The notes below the pieces were generated by a model that saw nothing but the letters and a program-made list of their open reading frames with translations, made no database searches and had not been told where the DNA came from. A DNA stretch of 64,000 nt from Angiostrongylus vasorum (lineage: Eukaryota; Nematoda; Chromadorea; Rhabditida; Metastrongylidae), in the NCBI GenBank assembly GCA_018806985.1, contig JADANN010000213.1, forward strand, positions 124,001 to 188,000. Reading direction: 5' to 3'. Shown here piece after piece: positions 1-10,242 of this stretch; position 1 is the stretch's first letter, and each line of letters begins with the position of its first letter. The position numbers and the translations under genes are program-made.

Positions 1-298
1 GCCTTTCAAAGTAAAAAAAACGGAGGATGCTCTCAATTTTTTGGGGCTTTTAAGGCCTTAAGTCTTGTGTTTAGTATTGGTTTTTGCGCAGTTTCTATTC
101 CCTTCTACAACTCCAACAAGTTGCTTTCTCTTTGGAAACTCGACCACTGCCTTTTCTTCTTCATTTTTTTCATTCTTCTTTTTTTTTGCATCTCCTTTTC
201 AAATAAGTTCATCGTATAATTTTTATATGAGTATATGCAAAAATGAAGCTATGATTTAAAATATTTCACTACGACATTTTATCCGATGGATTACGATA
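1..298. other. AT-rich sequence, no feature seen
   Basis: Long T-runs near 175-190 and no splice-framed open reading frame. No similarity to the repeat families elsewhere in the window was seen. Confidence 0.4.
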
Positions 299-299
299 A

Positions 300-660
300 T
301 GAGATTTTCCCAAAGCCGAGCCACCTGGCGACTACCAACAAGATGTCGTGCGCTTCTCACACCTTTTTGGTGCGAAAACAACTCGTATCGACAAACTAGT
401 CATCTGGCGGCGGCGCCTTTGCGTTTCTTCGTCGATTCGTTGTTCGGGCGACAATTCGTCCAGAAAACAAGAAACTATCGCCAGTACAGCGAAGCGATTC
501 ATGTGCGCGATGATCGCGTCGGTCGGTGACAGTCGCCTGACCACGCCCGTATTTCCGCGCACCACTTGCGCAATGATCGCCATCTGATCTCATTGGAAAG
601 CACGAAAACCATGCCTCCGCCGCCGAGGCGTCCATCGCGTCTCCTTAGCGCTGAACTTCT
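300..660. other. GC-rich, CpG-rich island
   Basis: This block stands out from its AT-rich surroundings by base composition and many CG dinucleotides. Frames stay open on both strands across it (for example plus 348-587 and minus 396-635), which is what GC-rich sequence does by itself, so no reading frame is preferred. It could be a promoter or first exon. To its right, an ATG at 749 is followed by a GTAAGT at 776, and an ATG at 887 by a GTAAGT at 902; either could be a tiny first coding exon. No protein family was recognised. Confidence 0.3.
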
Positions 661-924
661 TGTTTAGGTATTGAACAGAATAACAAATTCTTTAGATAAC
701 GTATATTCTTATCTACTCTATTCTATTCTTTTCATTCTTTTTTTTAAAATGTCCTTTCTGTCCCTCATTATTAGGTAAGTTAAAAATTCTTTTTGGCGAA
801 ATTTTGACGAAGCAACTCCCTTTCTTCGCGTTTATTTTGTAATTAAAAAAAGCATAAAGGTTCGTTTTCTTTAAAATACCTTAAATATGAGCAGCAACGA
901 AGTAAGTAATTCTTTTTATTCGAC

Positions 925-1105
925 TCGTCTTTCACACGTGCTATGCGAATCCCAGGGCTTATCGCATTCGATTCGTTTCCTCGCATCCATCATCCAAAGA
1001 GGTATTACCGCTTTCTTGCCAGTGGATTCAGTTGCTGCTTGAGAATTTCCCTTTGTCATGAACATCGTTGGTGGCTAGTCGAGCCGATTTTTCCCTACAG
1101 TCTTG
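925..1105 (-). mobile_element. SINE-B fragment, diverged 3' part
   Basis: The stretch with TTCGTTTCCTCGCATCCATC and the later GTTGCTGCTTGAG.ATTTCC matches the 3' third of SINE-B in reverse orientation, as in the better copies at 18.6 and 20.6 kb. The tRNA-like head and the central block are missing. Confidence 0.6.
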
Positions 1106-1385
1106 AAATACAGGTACTTAGGTATATAGGTAAGTAGTTTTCGATACTTGGGATTCACTAAAACTCCAGACTTTCGCGTTCAAATTTACCATTCTGAACT
1201 GCTAACTACACTTGCGGTTTTGTTGGCTAAGAATGTGATGTTTTTTTAAAAAGTGTTTGACGATAAAATTTCTTCTGCGCTGGTTTTTTAGAACCATTGC
1301 ATTCTTAGTACAGAGCAACTACAATAATAACTAATCATCATAGAATAAGAATGAATTTAAAAAATTCAAAAAAACAGAAAATAAA

Positions 1386-1660
1386 GAAGGGTAAGGCTGT
1401 CGGCGTTGATCAATCTCTGAGGGATGCGCCATGCATCCGACTTCATTACGCATCGTTAGAGGTGACTGGATGCATATCTGGCCCTTACAATGCCTCACGG
1501 TGGCCTTCCGATGTGTCGAACCAGTGCTGCTATCCTCCCAGACAGGTCTGGTACCAATATGCCGACCCCGAAGGAATGGAAGGCTTGGCGGGGTGCGGCC
1601 GCAGAGACCAATCCCGTGTGTGTGCGGCAGGGCGCCTCCGACCACTGCGCCACACGCGCC
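1386..1660 (-). mobile_element. SINE-A, near full length
   Basis: A tRNA-derived SINE read on the minus strand. The head at the right end gives a pol III A-box (TGGCGCAGTGG) and the shared central block lies at about 1540-1590. The 3' part runs to GATCAACGCCGACAGCC at the left. The head's B-box region is altered compared with the copies at 43.6 and 60.1 kb. Open frames across it are incidental: the same frames recur in every SINE-A copy. Confidence 0.85.
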
Positions 1661-2234
1661 GTTCCCAAACAGATAGAATGTGGGGTCGGAAAATGAATAA
1701 AATATAGTTTAGTAAGGCAAAATCTAACGTTTGTATATGAGTTTCGTATTTGAACAACCTAATTTCCTCTTTAGACAAGTTCACGCTTGGATTTGGTAGA
1801 GTATTTTTGTCAAACTTCACGAATGTTCTCGGAACGCTAAAATGTTGTGGGATTCGTCAGGTCTGTTGATATGATGATGATGTTTTGCCAGCTCTGGGCT
1901 TCCCGATTGTTCCCAAGTACAACACTCCTTGTGTTATTGTAGTTGTTGACGAAAACATCACAGAGCTCATTCGCTCATCTGTTGCAGTAGTAACTCTCCA
2001 GAAATCATTGATGAATCATCCAGTTCACCACTGTCTTAAAAGGTTCTATATTTTTTCTTCCTTTCTTCTTCCTCTTTTCTCTACGAAGTTGTTGCCTACT
2101 AGGACTCACTTTTTTTTGAATGTGTATGCAAAAAGCACTGAGGGTTAATAGATTTTTACCTTTTCTTCTGTTTTTCATTTCATTTCATACGCATCTTTCT
2201 TGGTTTTTGCTTAGTGTATTAATATCACTTAAAT

Positions 2235-2517
2235 GATAAGGATAAAGCTTTCGGCGTTACTCACTCCCAGAGGTATGCACCACACATTTGACTTCATTGA
2301 GCACCGTTAGACATGTCTGAATGCACATCTGGATTCTATAATCTCTTGTAGCCGTCCACCGATGTATGAAGTCAGTGTTGCTGTATTCCCCGACAACTTT
2401 GATGCTAATTTGCTGAACCAGGTGGGATAAAAGGCTGGTGAACCCTGGGGACGGCACCGAACCAAAAACCAGCTGTGTATTGCGGGGTACCTCTAAACAC
2501 CGCACTACAAACGTCTG
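2235..2517 (-). mobile_element. SINE-A, strongly diverged
   Basis: The element keeps the SINE-A order (3' tail with GCTTTCGGCGTTACTCACTC, ATGCACATCTGGA, CACCGATGTAT, head at the right), but substitutions are frequent and the B-box is lost. Its age is inferred to be greater than that of the 1.4-kb copy. Confidence 0.65.
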
Positions 2518-2680
2518 TTTTGATTTCACATACTCGTAAGCAACTTGAAGTTCTTTGACGTCGACATGGATTTTTTGTCTACGAATTTTTTTACATTGAA
2601 AACCTTGTCTGAACGGTGGTTCGTGACTAAACAGGGAAGTAAGCTTACGTCGCAGAGATGAAAGTATAAACTGAGAAGGA

Positions 2681-2870
2681 TAACTTCAATGATGCTGCGA
2701 TATTTGGAAAACTCCGGACCGCAGATGTTTGCGGTGGGTACCCGGATAGGATAATAGTGCGTTCGTTCCCCACCGCAGACACCTGCGGTCCGGAGTTTTG
2801 CAAATATCTCAGCGTCGTTGAAGTTATAGTTCGCAATATACCCTGCCATTGAAAAGAGTAGGCAGTGAAA
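2681..2870. mobile_element. Family C palindromic foldback copy
   Basis: The arms 2681-2738 and 2769-2826 are reverse complements over 58 bp with 6 mismatches, around a 30-bp spacer. Each arm carries the family C core (CTCCGGACCGCAG, CAAATATCTCAGC). To the right follows the family's terminal segment CCCTGCCATTG... GTAGGCAGTGAAAG. The segment GAGAAGGATA occurs on both sides (about 2672 and 2880), possibly a target-site duplication. Confidence 0.7.
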
Positions 2871-3400
2871 GTTAAAATTGAGAAGGATATTCTATTACCG
2901 AGCTACGCCTCCTGTGAAGTTGAATTTTTCGTTTTTCCTTGTAAAGGTTGCTTCTGTAAAATTCAAGTATTTTTTATATAGTTATAGTTTTTAGTTGGTT
3001 TTGTGTTATTCTAAGCAGATAAAGATGTGGCGTCATTCTCAGACCAAGCCAGTCTTTGCTTTGATTGAATCTCACAGGAAAATATAGGCTTTCACGACTG
3101 CATTCGAGTATCCCTAGCTAATGAGTGGACTCCTATATAAAGAATTATGAAGGGAACTGCCTATTTGGTGATTTAGATTATGTGGTCCGGTAAAGTCCGA
3201 TGTTTCCACATTGTAATCTTCACAGTAGATCTAACAGGTTTCGAAATGATATTTCCACTGAAACTTGCGCAGTAACAGTTTTTTCAGTCTGATGGTCGGC
3301 ACAATTGACCTTTTTCTATTGAATTCTATTCACTTGTCGTTTGTAATCCCGTCAATCATCGGCTGACTCGAATGATCCCCATCGAATTCTGTATTTCTCT
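2871..3400. other. No gene or repeat seen
   Basis: Ordinary AT-rich sequence. A TTTTTTCAG near 3287 is a fair acceptor match, but no convincing exon follows. Confidence 0.35.
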
Positions 3401-3401
3401 G

Positions 3402-3665
3402 TCATACGGCATAATCGCGCAATGGTCTCCGCTCTTTCTTTTCGAAGGACACAAAGTGTACCACACTTTCCATTTCTCCTGTTTCTAACGGAAAATTCAC
3501 CACGGCTAGGTTGCCAAAATCTGCTTTAAGGGATTGGAGGTTCTCAGCAATAAGCGGACTGGTTCTGCCGCAATAGAGGTGAAGTCTATTGGACGCGACC
3601 TCATATTTCCCAGTCAGCAGATGGCAGGTTTCTGGGCTAATCGCCGTGTTGGATGCAATCCGCAT
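3402..3665 (-). CDS. Small open reading frame, unknown protein (87 aa)
   Basis: A complete frame with a true ATG (preceded directly by an in-frame TGA) and a TGA stop. Its composition is protein-like: no low complexity, two cysteines in the first third, an acidic patch (LETGEMESVV) and a basic patch (KKERRPLR) near the C-terminus. A GTATGA at the last two codons would also serve as a splice donor, making this a first coding exon ending near 3408. It matches none of the repeat families here. Function is not recognised. Frames of this length arise by chance in a window this size, so it needs transcript support. Confidence 0.25.
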   Translation of the reverse strand: MRIASNTAISPETCHLLTGKYEVASNRLHLYCGRTSPLIAENLQSLKADFGNLAVVNFPLETGEMESVVHFVSFEKKERRPLRDYAV

Positions 3666-3819
3666 TCACACTTGCACATCTATGGACCGTGAATGAACAT
3701 ATCTACGCACATGCGATGGATAGCTGTTAGTTCGATGCAGGAAAGAAAAGGAATCCATCTGCTGAATCTACCTGCCTGTCATCCAAACACAGTGTCGCTT
3801 TTGCTCGACCTTTTTAGCC

Positions 3820-3820
<1 letters not shown>

Positions 3821-3870
<50 letters not shown>
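3821..3870. repeat. (AT)n microsatellite
   Basis: About 48 bases of uninterrupted AT alternation, ending in TATGTATATATAG. Confidence 0.95.
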
Positions 3871-3877
<7 letters not shown>

Positions 3878-4059
3878 GCTGGTTTTATATCATCGCTCTC
3901 CCTACTTCATTTAGGGCTCGTACCGTATAGCCTTGCAGCTAACCTCGTAGAGATTCTCACATGATAGAAATATGTGAATGGGTTTTCACTATGATTTATG
4001 TTTACTTTTAACAACATGAAATACTAGTTATTATTTTTAGTGCACGAATAAAGTTTTCA

Positions 4060-4200
4060 TTCACAACGATGCTGAGACATTTGCAAAACTCCGGTCCACA
4101 GGTGTCTGCGGTGGGGGAACGAACCCGTTATTACCCTTTCCGGGGGGCTAACGCATTCACCACCGCACCATGCGAGTCCTTCGTTTCGCCTTTCTCTTAG
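4060..4200 (-). mobile_element. Family C fragment
   Basis: Contains AACGATGCTGAGACATTTGC, AAAACTCCGG, GTGTCTGCGGTGGGGGAACG, CCTTTCCGGGG and the closing TCCTTCGTTTCGCC typical of the family C core. Only one arm is present; no terminal repeat was found. Confidence 0.7.
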
Positions 4201-4387
4201 GTATTTCTAGAGTTTTCAGTATTTGGGAAGAATATTGCGAGCAAATATTGCAGTTGCATTCTATCTATTCCAGGGCATGTTATTCAACTTTTTAGTCGAA
4301 GATGATGGTTTGGAAGTTAATGGGAATCCATGGTAACAAAGCTTTTTTCTTTTTTATTTCTACTACACTCGGCAGACATAGCGGGGG

Positions 4388-4620
4388 GTACCAGCAACTC
4401 TCTCATTCAATTCGTTTCCCCCATTTATCATCTAGAAGGCTACGTTCGGATTTGCATGTGGGTTTGGTTGCTGCTTGATGTTTTTTTCGGTCTATCTTAT
4501 CGGTGCCGTTAATTTCTGATCGTATCGGTTTTCCTTGGGATCTTGAGACAGCCGTAGTATGACTTCTCCATAGCAAGGAATACAAGATTTGTAAATCACA
4601 GGTGGATAACAAATTAATTT
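4388..4620 (-). mobile_element. SINE-B remnant, decayed
   Basis: TCATTCAATTCGTTTCCCCC, TGTGGGTTTGGTTGCTGCTT and CTTGAGACAGCCG occur in the order and spacing of a reversed SINE-B 3' half. Head and central block are not recognisable. Confidence 0.5.
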
Positions 4621-5103
4621 TAAAGTCGAGGAAGATTTTTTTCTGAACAAACTGGCGCTTTTTAGCCACCAATATTCAATAGATGGTGCGCTTTGCATCA
4701 AAAAGGCCGACCGTGTGAGTAAAACTTTTTCAGATACAGGTAAGACATACACTTTTATAACCAATAATCCAATTTGTTAAATTGTGCGGGCTTTGCTGGC
4801 AACAACTCTCCTGGCATTCTTTGATTCAAATTTTTTTCACAACAGGAGCATATCTTTACTATGTCTATTAATATCGTAGTTAATTAGTCTTTGGATGAAT
4901 TTAGCATGCTACTTACATCATGCTTCATCAGTCGGTCGTGTAATCGCAAGAATCATGCTCTCGCGGAAGGACGTAATCGCAAGGCAAAAAAAGCTCCTTC
5001 GTTCCGGTGCAGAACTACCGTGACTAAGTTAAACGCTCCGATAACACATACAGAAAGAAGAAAATCTAAATCGCAATCACACGATCAATAACTTCTGGAA
5101 AAA
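4621..5103. other. No gene or repeat recognised
   Basis: AT-rich. One isolated ACTTTTTCAG/ATACAG/GTAAGA arrangement near 4725 would define only a 6-base exon and is taken as chance. Confidence 0.3.
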
Positions 5104-5248
5104 AGCTCTGAAGAAGGCGAAATCCGCCGAAACGTGAGCTTAAACGGAATAAGGAATAAAGTAACACCTCGTGTTTCCTCAACAAGAATACCTGGAACTA
5201 TTTGATCAACGCCGAGGTTAATAGAAAGTCGGTCGTGGGAATTACTAC
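5104..5248 (-). mobile_element. Family E copy, one arm
   Basis: Read on the minus strand it starts with the family E end (CCACGACCGACTTTCTATTA), passes the CCTCGGCGTTGATCAAATA block and ends with GTTTCGGCGGATTTCGCCTT next to TCTTCAGAGC. The copy at 40.55-40.69 kb is very similar over the same length. Confidence 0.7.
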
Positions 5249-5324
5249 CGTGACTATTTGCGGCGAAAACCGTGGAGAACTTTTCGCTTATTTGTTTACG
5301 TAAATATGACCCGTCTTCATATTT

Positions 5325-5640
5325 TGGGTGGATCACAGAATCATGTTCATTCCTTTCGTCATTTTTCATATTTTGGAAGTCTTCGAATTTATGGCTATGC
5401 TTCTATCAGTCTTTCTCATAAATGTCGCTGAATATTGATCGAGTTTATTCGGCCGGCAATGCCTGCATAGCTCTATCTAGCGTATCTGAACGTCCTCATG
5501 CAGTCGCCGGTCCTTGTGAAGGAAGGAGCTCTTCTTAGACAAGGCTGGTACCACTTTTCTGACCCCAGAAGAATACGAAGCTTCGTTACATCAGCCACTG
5601 AGCCCAAAAACTACCAGCCATCACCAAACTCACATAGGAT
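5325..5640 (-). mobile_element. SINE-B remnant, decayed
   Basis: The order TTTCGTCATTTTTCATATTT, AATGTCGCTGAATATTGATC, then AGACAAGGCTGGTACCAC and CTGACCCCAGAAG follows SINE-B in reverse, including its central block. The reading frame at 5498-5683 lies inside it and is therefore not taken as a gene. Confidence 0.5.
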
Positions 5641-5879
5641 GTCAATCAACTCTATAGATAGCGGTTCCAGTACAGTCAAGTGAATGAACGAGCTAATGAC
5701 CCACACAACATCTGAACATAGGTCACCTAAACATTTAAGGAGCTGCATAAGTCTTTTAATACAACCTTTTTTATTGAAGATGTTTCCCATCAATATCATG
5801 TGTCCTCTTGTTGTTTGTCAAGTAACTCGGGCAGTCGTCAACAAAAGCTCTATTTATTGCTGTTGCATGCCAACGTTTT

Positions 5880-6140
5880 TTCCCTCACTGTCACGCGGTG
5901 ATGAGGCTACACCAAGATCATCGTGTTTTTTCTTCTGCTATCCGGAAGAAGAAGTCTGATAATGTGGTCATTGGCCTTCCTTTTAGATGTTGGAATGCAT
6001 TAAGCCCAGTTACTAGAGTTTTTATCCACCGACCATCGATAAGACGCATTACTTGTCCAGCCGATCTGATCTTCGATATTTGGGTGTAAAAAGTACCAGC
6101 GTCTCTGATCTTCATCATTTTTCACCAATATCCCTTAAAA
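5880..6140 (-). pseudogene. RTE-type reverse transcriptase remnant (C-terminal part)
   Basis: The minus-strand frame 5918-6118 reads KIRDAG...SKIRSAGQVMRLIDGRW, then GRPMTTLSDFFFRIAEE. In nematode RTE-like elements the C-terminal part of the ORF has the pattern SKIRWAGHVMR..D.RW followed by GRPPTRWSDFF. The agreement over some 60 residues in order is well beyond chance. Stops follow directly (at about 5917 and 5890) and no reverse transcriptase core is joined upstream, so the copy is a 5'-truncated or decayed fossil, typical of target-primed retrotransposition. Confidence 0.75.
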
Positions 6141-6199
6141 AGCAAAATCGTTACAATATATCCACATTATCGATGTGTTCGGTATCCAGCTATGATATA

Positions 6200-7165
6200 C
6201 TGCCGAAAGAAAAACATCCAGGTAGACAGGTTCGAACTAGGATATCAAAGTTTATTCAATTGGGAAGATGATTAACATGTGGTGTCTACAAAACCCATTC
6301 GTGTGCTGAACATCACCGGATTGTAGGAGAGACTGTGCTCTATTGTTCTACGGGTATGAGCCATAGCAGATCATCCCAAATATTACTTTCAACATTTGGA
6401 AGTGTTATTAGTTAACTTATGCTGTATTTCTTCCGAAATTTTTTATGCTAGCAAATTCCACAAGACAACCGCGATCTACTAGAGGGATTTGGGTGAAATA
6501 ACAAGCAATTTGTGGTCAACTTACTTAATGAGCTCATATGCAAAGTTTTTCGGATATCTCTATGTCGAGTTTAGAGCATTTCCCGGCTCTACGCCTGCTA
6601 CAATATCTATGATGGACAAGCTATGAAACGATCAAAAAAGTTTCGGAAAAGTTTCTTTGCGCCAAAATAAACCATTAGAAAGAAAGCGATCCCTATACAG
6701 CTCATACCGGCCACTCGGAGAGGCGCGCATGGACAGCGGTGTCCATGTCATCATGGATGGGTTAATATAAATAGGTTATTCAATATGAAATATTTCCCTT
6801 GCAATACAAAGCTTCAAGCTGGGTTTGTTGTTCATTGTAATATTAATTCATTGACATTTTATAAATCATCCTACGGCTCTTAATTTTTTTTCCTTTTCCT
6901 TGTTCATGCTTGATTATTCACTTGCTTTAGCATCAGATATTTTTGCCATTTGCTTTCGAATTGGGTCACCGGGATGTTTGCTTGGTTTTTTTTGTATAAA
7001 TGTTATAGTAAACATCTTGTTGAAGTAATTGTTCGAAACATTAATGGCAAATCTAAGAACACTTTTGTCAACGAGCGAACCATGCATTGTTGTTGCTCAG
7101 GCAATTCTGAATTTGAGGTGAAAGACTCGTAAATGAAGGCGAGGGAATTTCTAAGACTGTTGACG
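6200..7165. other. No gene recognised; one small perfect hairpin
   Basis: Contains an inverted repeat CATGGACA-GCGG-TGTCCATG at 6728-6747 (8-bp stem). Nothing else was seen. Confidence 0.35.
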
Positions 7166-7425
7166 CAGATTACATAGTGGCTAGAGGTGACGTAGAAGAC
7201 ACAAGTGGTCACTGCTTTCATTCCACAACTCGAGCAAACCAGGCCATCCATTCCTACGAGGTCTGCGATTTGGTACCAGCCTTGTTTGTGAGGAGGAAGT
7301 CAATAAATGGTTGTTATGCCGATTATTCTCCGCAAGTCATTGTATAAGCGAAATATGTCACCTCTACGATGCTCGATGGAGTCGAGTGTGCAGCGTATCC
7401 CAGCCTTACAATGATCAATGATGAG
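7166..7425 (+). mobile_element. SINE-A remnant, decayed
   Basis: The central block is recognisable (GGCCATCCATTCC, then GATTTGGTACCAGCC, TTGTTTGTGAGGAGG). Downstream, GTCATTGTATAAGCGAAATA, CACCTCTACGATGCTCGATG and ATCCCAGCC..ACAATGATCAATG follow SINE-A order. The head is too mutated to show pol III boxes. Confidence 0.55.
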
Positions 7426-7479
7426 TACACAACTCTTCATTGTTTTTCTAGTTGAAATGAACAGAGTGGTAGTCGACGG

Positions 7480-7760
7480 ACAACGTTATCTGCGCCTTTT
7501 TAAATTTGGGTAAAACTATGACGGAAAAAGTACTGCACCAACATCGAACCAACGCATATAAAGTTTGCCGAAGAACGTAATTTATCCTAAGGAACGGAAT
7601 ATTCCTATTGCATGACAGAGCGTGTACGGATGTTTTGCAAACGTTGGTCCCCCAGAAGCTGAACAAGCTGGAGTACGGAACTCTAACGTGTTTGCCTTGC
7701 CTATCACACTTATCAGCAATGGATTCCTACTCCTTCAAATACCTGAAACTTTTTATGTAG
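7480..7760 (+). pseudogene. Mariner-type transposase remnant (C-terminal half)
   Basis: From 7590 the frame reads RNGIFLLHD, QKLNKLEYGTLTCLP and SAMDSYSFKYLKLF, ending at a TAG (7758). Mariner transposases have the order LLHDNARPH, LQKL..LGYE.LPHPPYSPDLSPTDYHFFKHL, so the block with the second catalytic aspartate (LLHD) is present. The SPDLSPTDY block, which carries the third aspartate, has decayed to SHLSAMDSY, losing the aspartate of SPDL. Upstream there are stops at about 7515 and 7588 but a similar residue pattern (KYC..., LHQH). No terminal inverted repeats could be placed. It is a dead fossil copy. Confidence 0.7.
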
Positions 7761-8290
7761 TGCGAGATCTCACGCCTAATAACAGGTATAACTGAGTAGT
7801 AATTCGCTGGACCTATTTTTTCACTAACTTGGCATTCCTGAATAAGTCACGGTTTTCTTGATGAGCAGACACGAGTTCGCAAAAAGAAAGTTGTGGAATA
7901 AATTCTCTTTATCATTGGTATTTACACCAGCCGCTGGTCGAAGCATCTGGCTAAGAAAATAGACGCTCTTTCTCTCCCATGTGTCGTTATGGCCAGTGTT
8001 CCACACCTTCTCCATTATTCTTTTGCTCAACTACTTTACCATTGCTTTCTACCTTGGTTATCAATCAGTGGGCTTTACATCCGTCCACGTATAGTTCTGT
8101 AATGTTTCCATTATGCTGGTGTAGTGGCGTTTTCTATTGGTGATTGTCCCTACTTCAGACAAAGGTCCCTATTTTTACTCACGAGATGTTTAGTTTTAAA
8201 GGGTGCATTAATTCATAGTCGATAGCGAAGCAGTACTTTTAAAACCTGAGCTTGATTTAACCTCCAAACGAATAATTAGTATCGCGTCGT
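7761..8290. other. No gene or repeat recognised
   Basis: Unremarkable AT-rich sequence between the mariner remnant and a family E foldback. Confidence 0.3.
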
Positions 8291-8553
8291 GCTGATAAGC
8301 TAACACGAGGTTGTTACAAGACTTGCTTATGGCTAATCTTTCAACGCTATCGCCTTCTTCAGAGCCGCAGTGATTCGTGTCCAAAGCCTTTCATTCTTGA
8401 GATGTGAGGTGACCTTAGGCGTCTCAAGTCGAACTCAGTGGATTGGGAAATCCACTGAACGATTCATAACTGCTTCGAATAGGACGCTGATGCCGAAACA
8501 TTAGCCACAATAAGAGTTTATATAGCATTCTCGTGTTAACTCATCTATACAGC
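8291..8553. mobile_element. Family E foldback element
   Basis: The left arm (about 8291-8366) reads GCTGATAAGCTAACACGAGG ... GCTAATCTTTCAACGCTATC. The right arm (about 8481-8553) is its diverged reverse complement (TAGCCACAATAAG, CTCGTGTTAACTC). The CGCCTTCTTCAGAGCC signature ends the left arm. The arms have diverged more than those at 13.6 kb. Confidence 0.65.
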
Positions 8554-9002
8554 ATCTGCATGGTCGTTCGACACCTTCCAACACGCTGCTGATACGTCGG
8601 CTTCAACAAGATGCATTTTAACTCCAGGTTCATCTCCTCATGAGACCTTGCTAGCGCCTATCCAATTCCATTATGGGCAACTCAGCTGGTCACTGTACCA
8701 TAAGCTTCTTCGTGGACTTTTTCGTCGAACAACGTTTTTCATATCTGGATTCGTTCGATCTCTACTGATTTTTGCGTTATTTTCGTGACGGCTTCGACTT
8801 ACTCGTACACCTCTCGCAAAGTATTATAGGTTGTGTACCGTTTAGTCGTTTGATTATTTTACAAGTTCTTTGTTACCGCATTTGCCGACTTTATTTCTTT
8901 ATAAAAGGTTTCTTTTCAAAACCTCTTCTATAGACTTTGTAAACGTTGCCGCTTTATAACGAGCTTATTCTTTAACAATCTACACCCTGACGAATAAAAA
9001 AA
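8554..9002. other. No gene or repeat recognised
   Basis: No splice-framed ORF and no family match seen. Confidence 0.3.
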
Positions 9003-9280
9003 ACTGGAGCTCTAGGCGTTGATCAATCAGTCCGTGAAGGACGCGCCATGCATTCCACTTCACTAAGCATCGTTTGGAGGTGATTGAATGCATATCTGGC
9101 CTTTATAATAACTCCCGGTGGCCTACCGATGTATCAAGCCAGCGCTGCTATCCTCCCAGACAAATCTGGTACCAATTTGCCGACCCCGGAGAGAGGGAAG
9201 GCTTGGTGAGCCATGGGCGCGGAGATCAATTCAACGTGTGTGTCCTAGCGCGCCTCCTACCACTGCGCCACACACGCCCC
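9003..9280 (-). mobile_element. SINE-A, near full length
   Basis: The head at the right gives TGGCGCAGTGG (A-box) on the minus strand. The central block at about 9155-9215 (CCAGACAAATCTGGTACCAA) and the tail GGCGTTGATCAATC are well kept. The B-box region is weakened, reading GATCTCCGCGCCC instead of GGATCGATCCC. Confidence 0.85.
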
Positions 9281-9935
9281 TGACGAAGAAATATTATAAA
9301 GTCTTTATTTTTATTATAATAAATAGGTGACAAGATGTTAACCAATCGCCAGAAATGCCATCTTTCACTTTTCCCCCTTAATTACCCACCCCTGTTTCGT
9401 TGCACAACTGAAAATTCCAACGAAACTTAAGAATTTCAAGAAAGTTTAAAAACCTCTGGAAAGCAAAAATTCACTGAGAAATATTTTGAAGCCATTTGGA
9501 AGTAATTAAATTGGGAAATTGAGATCAAAAGAAGTTCTTCATTGCTTCGACTTTTACTCTGAAGCTGGTGGATTCCTGGATCACTTCGTTGCCTCAAATC
9601 AACTAACAGATCGGCGTCTACGACGGATTTGTACTGAGTTTAATCAAGCACCTAATCACTAGACATTCTACTTATCAGATTCACCTCATCAACGAATTTA
9701 GAAATGAAACGAGGATATGGAGATGGATCTCAATAAGCATGGAGAATTATATCCAGTCCCACGTATTTTATGATTCGCCTGTTGCTAGGAAACTACAAGT
9801 CAACTCCGTCGATGTTTTCACTGGCCTTCGCTACCAGAAAGAATGGATCTTAAAACCGAATTGGTGGAAAGAACGCCTTGTTGTAACATCATGAAGGGTG
9901 AGGAGACTGTGGAAGGCAAATGAAAAGGAAGAGCT
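9281..9935. other. No gene or repeat recognised
   Basis: AT-rich sequence leading into the purine tract. Confidence 0.3.
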
Positions 9936-9937
9936 TT

Positions 9938-9994
<57 letters not shown>

Positions 9995-10080
9995 GGGAGA
10001 GGGAGAGTGAGAACGGGAAGGTGGGGGAGTGAGAGAGAGAGAGAGGAAAAGAGAAAGAGGGAGAGAGAGAGGGAAACTGA
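9938..10080. repeat. (GA)n purine-rich tract
   Basis: A pure GA run (about 9942-9986) followed by GGGAGA/GAGAGG variants to about 10080 makes about 140 bases almost entirely purine on the plus strand. The frames across it code only for low-complexity serine/leucine/phenylalanine on the minus strand and are not genes. Confidence 0.95.
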
Positions 10081-10242
10081 AAACGACCTATAAAACGAAG
10101 GAAGGAAAGAAAAAAGGGAGAAAGTTGTAATTCAACAGGATTCAGTGGTTTTCTAGTAGGCGACCAGCAAAATTCCACTGGTCAGTATTGAGCAGGGAAT
10201 TTATAAATATAGACGTGAACAAAAAGGTAAAGGGAAAATTTA

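Noticed and set aside
1351..1707. Overlapping frames of 68-118 codons on both strands
   Set aside because: They are SINE-A sequence; the same frames recur at 9.1, 60.2, 61.1 and 63.3 kb.
4725..4745. TTTTTCAG-ATACAG-GTAAGA as a microexon
   Set aside because: A 6-base exon without partner exons is best explained by chance.
5498..5683. A clean ATG frame of 61 codons with protein-like composition
   Set aside because: It lies inside a decayed SINE-B; its middle is the reverse of the SINE central block (AGACAAGGCTGGTACC).
9936..10178. An 80-codon serine/leucine-rich minus frame
   Set aside because: Translation of the GA tract.
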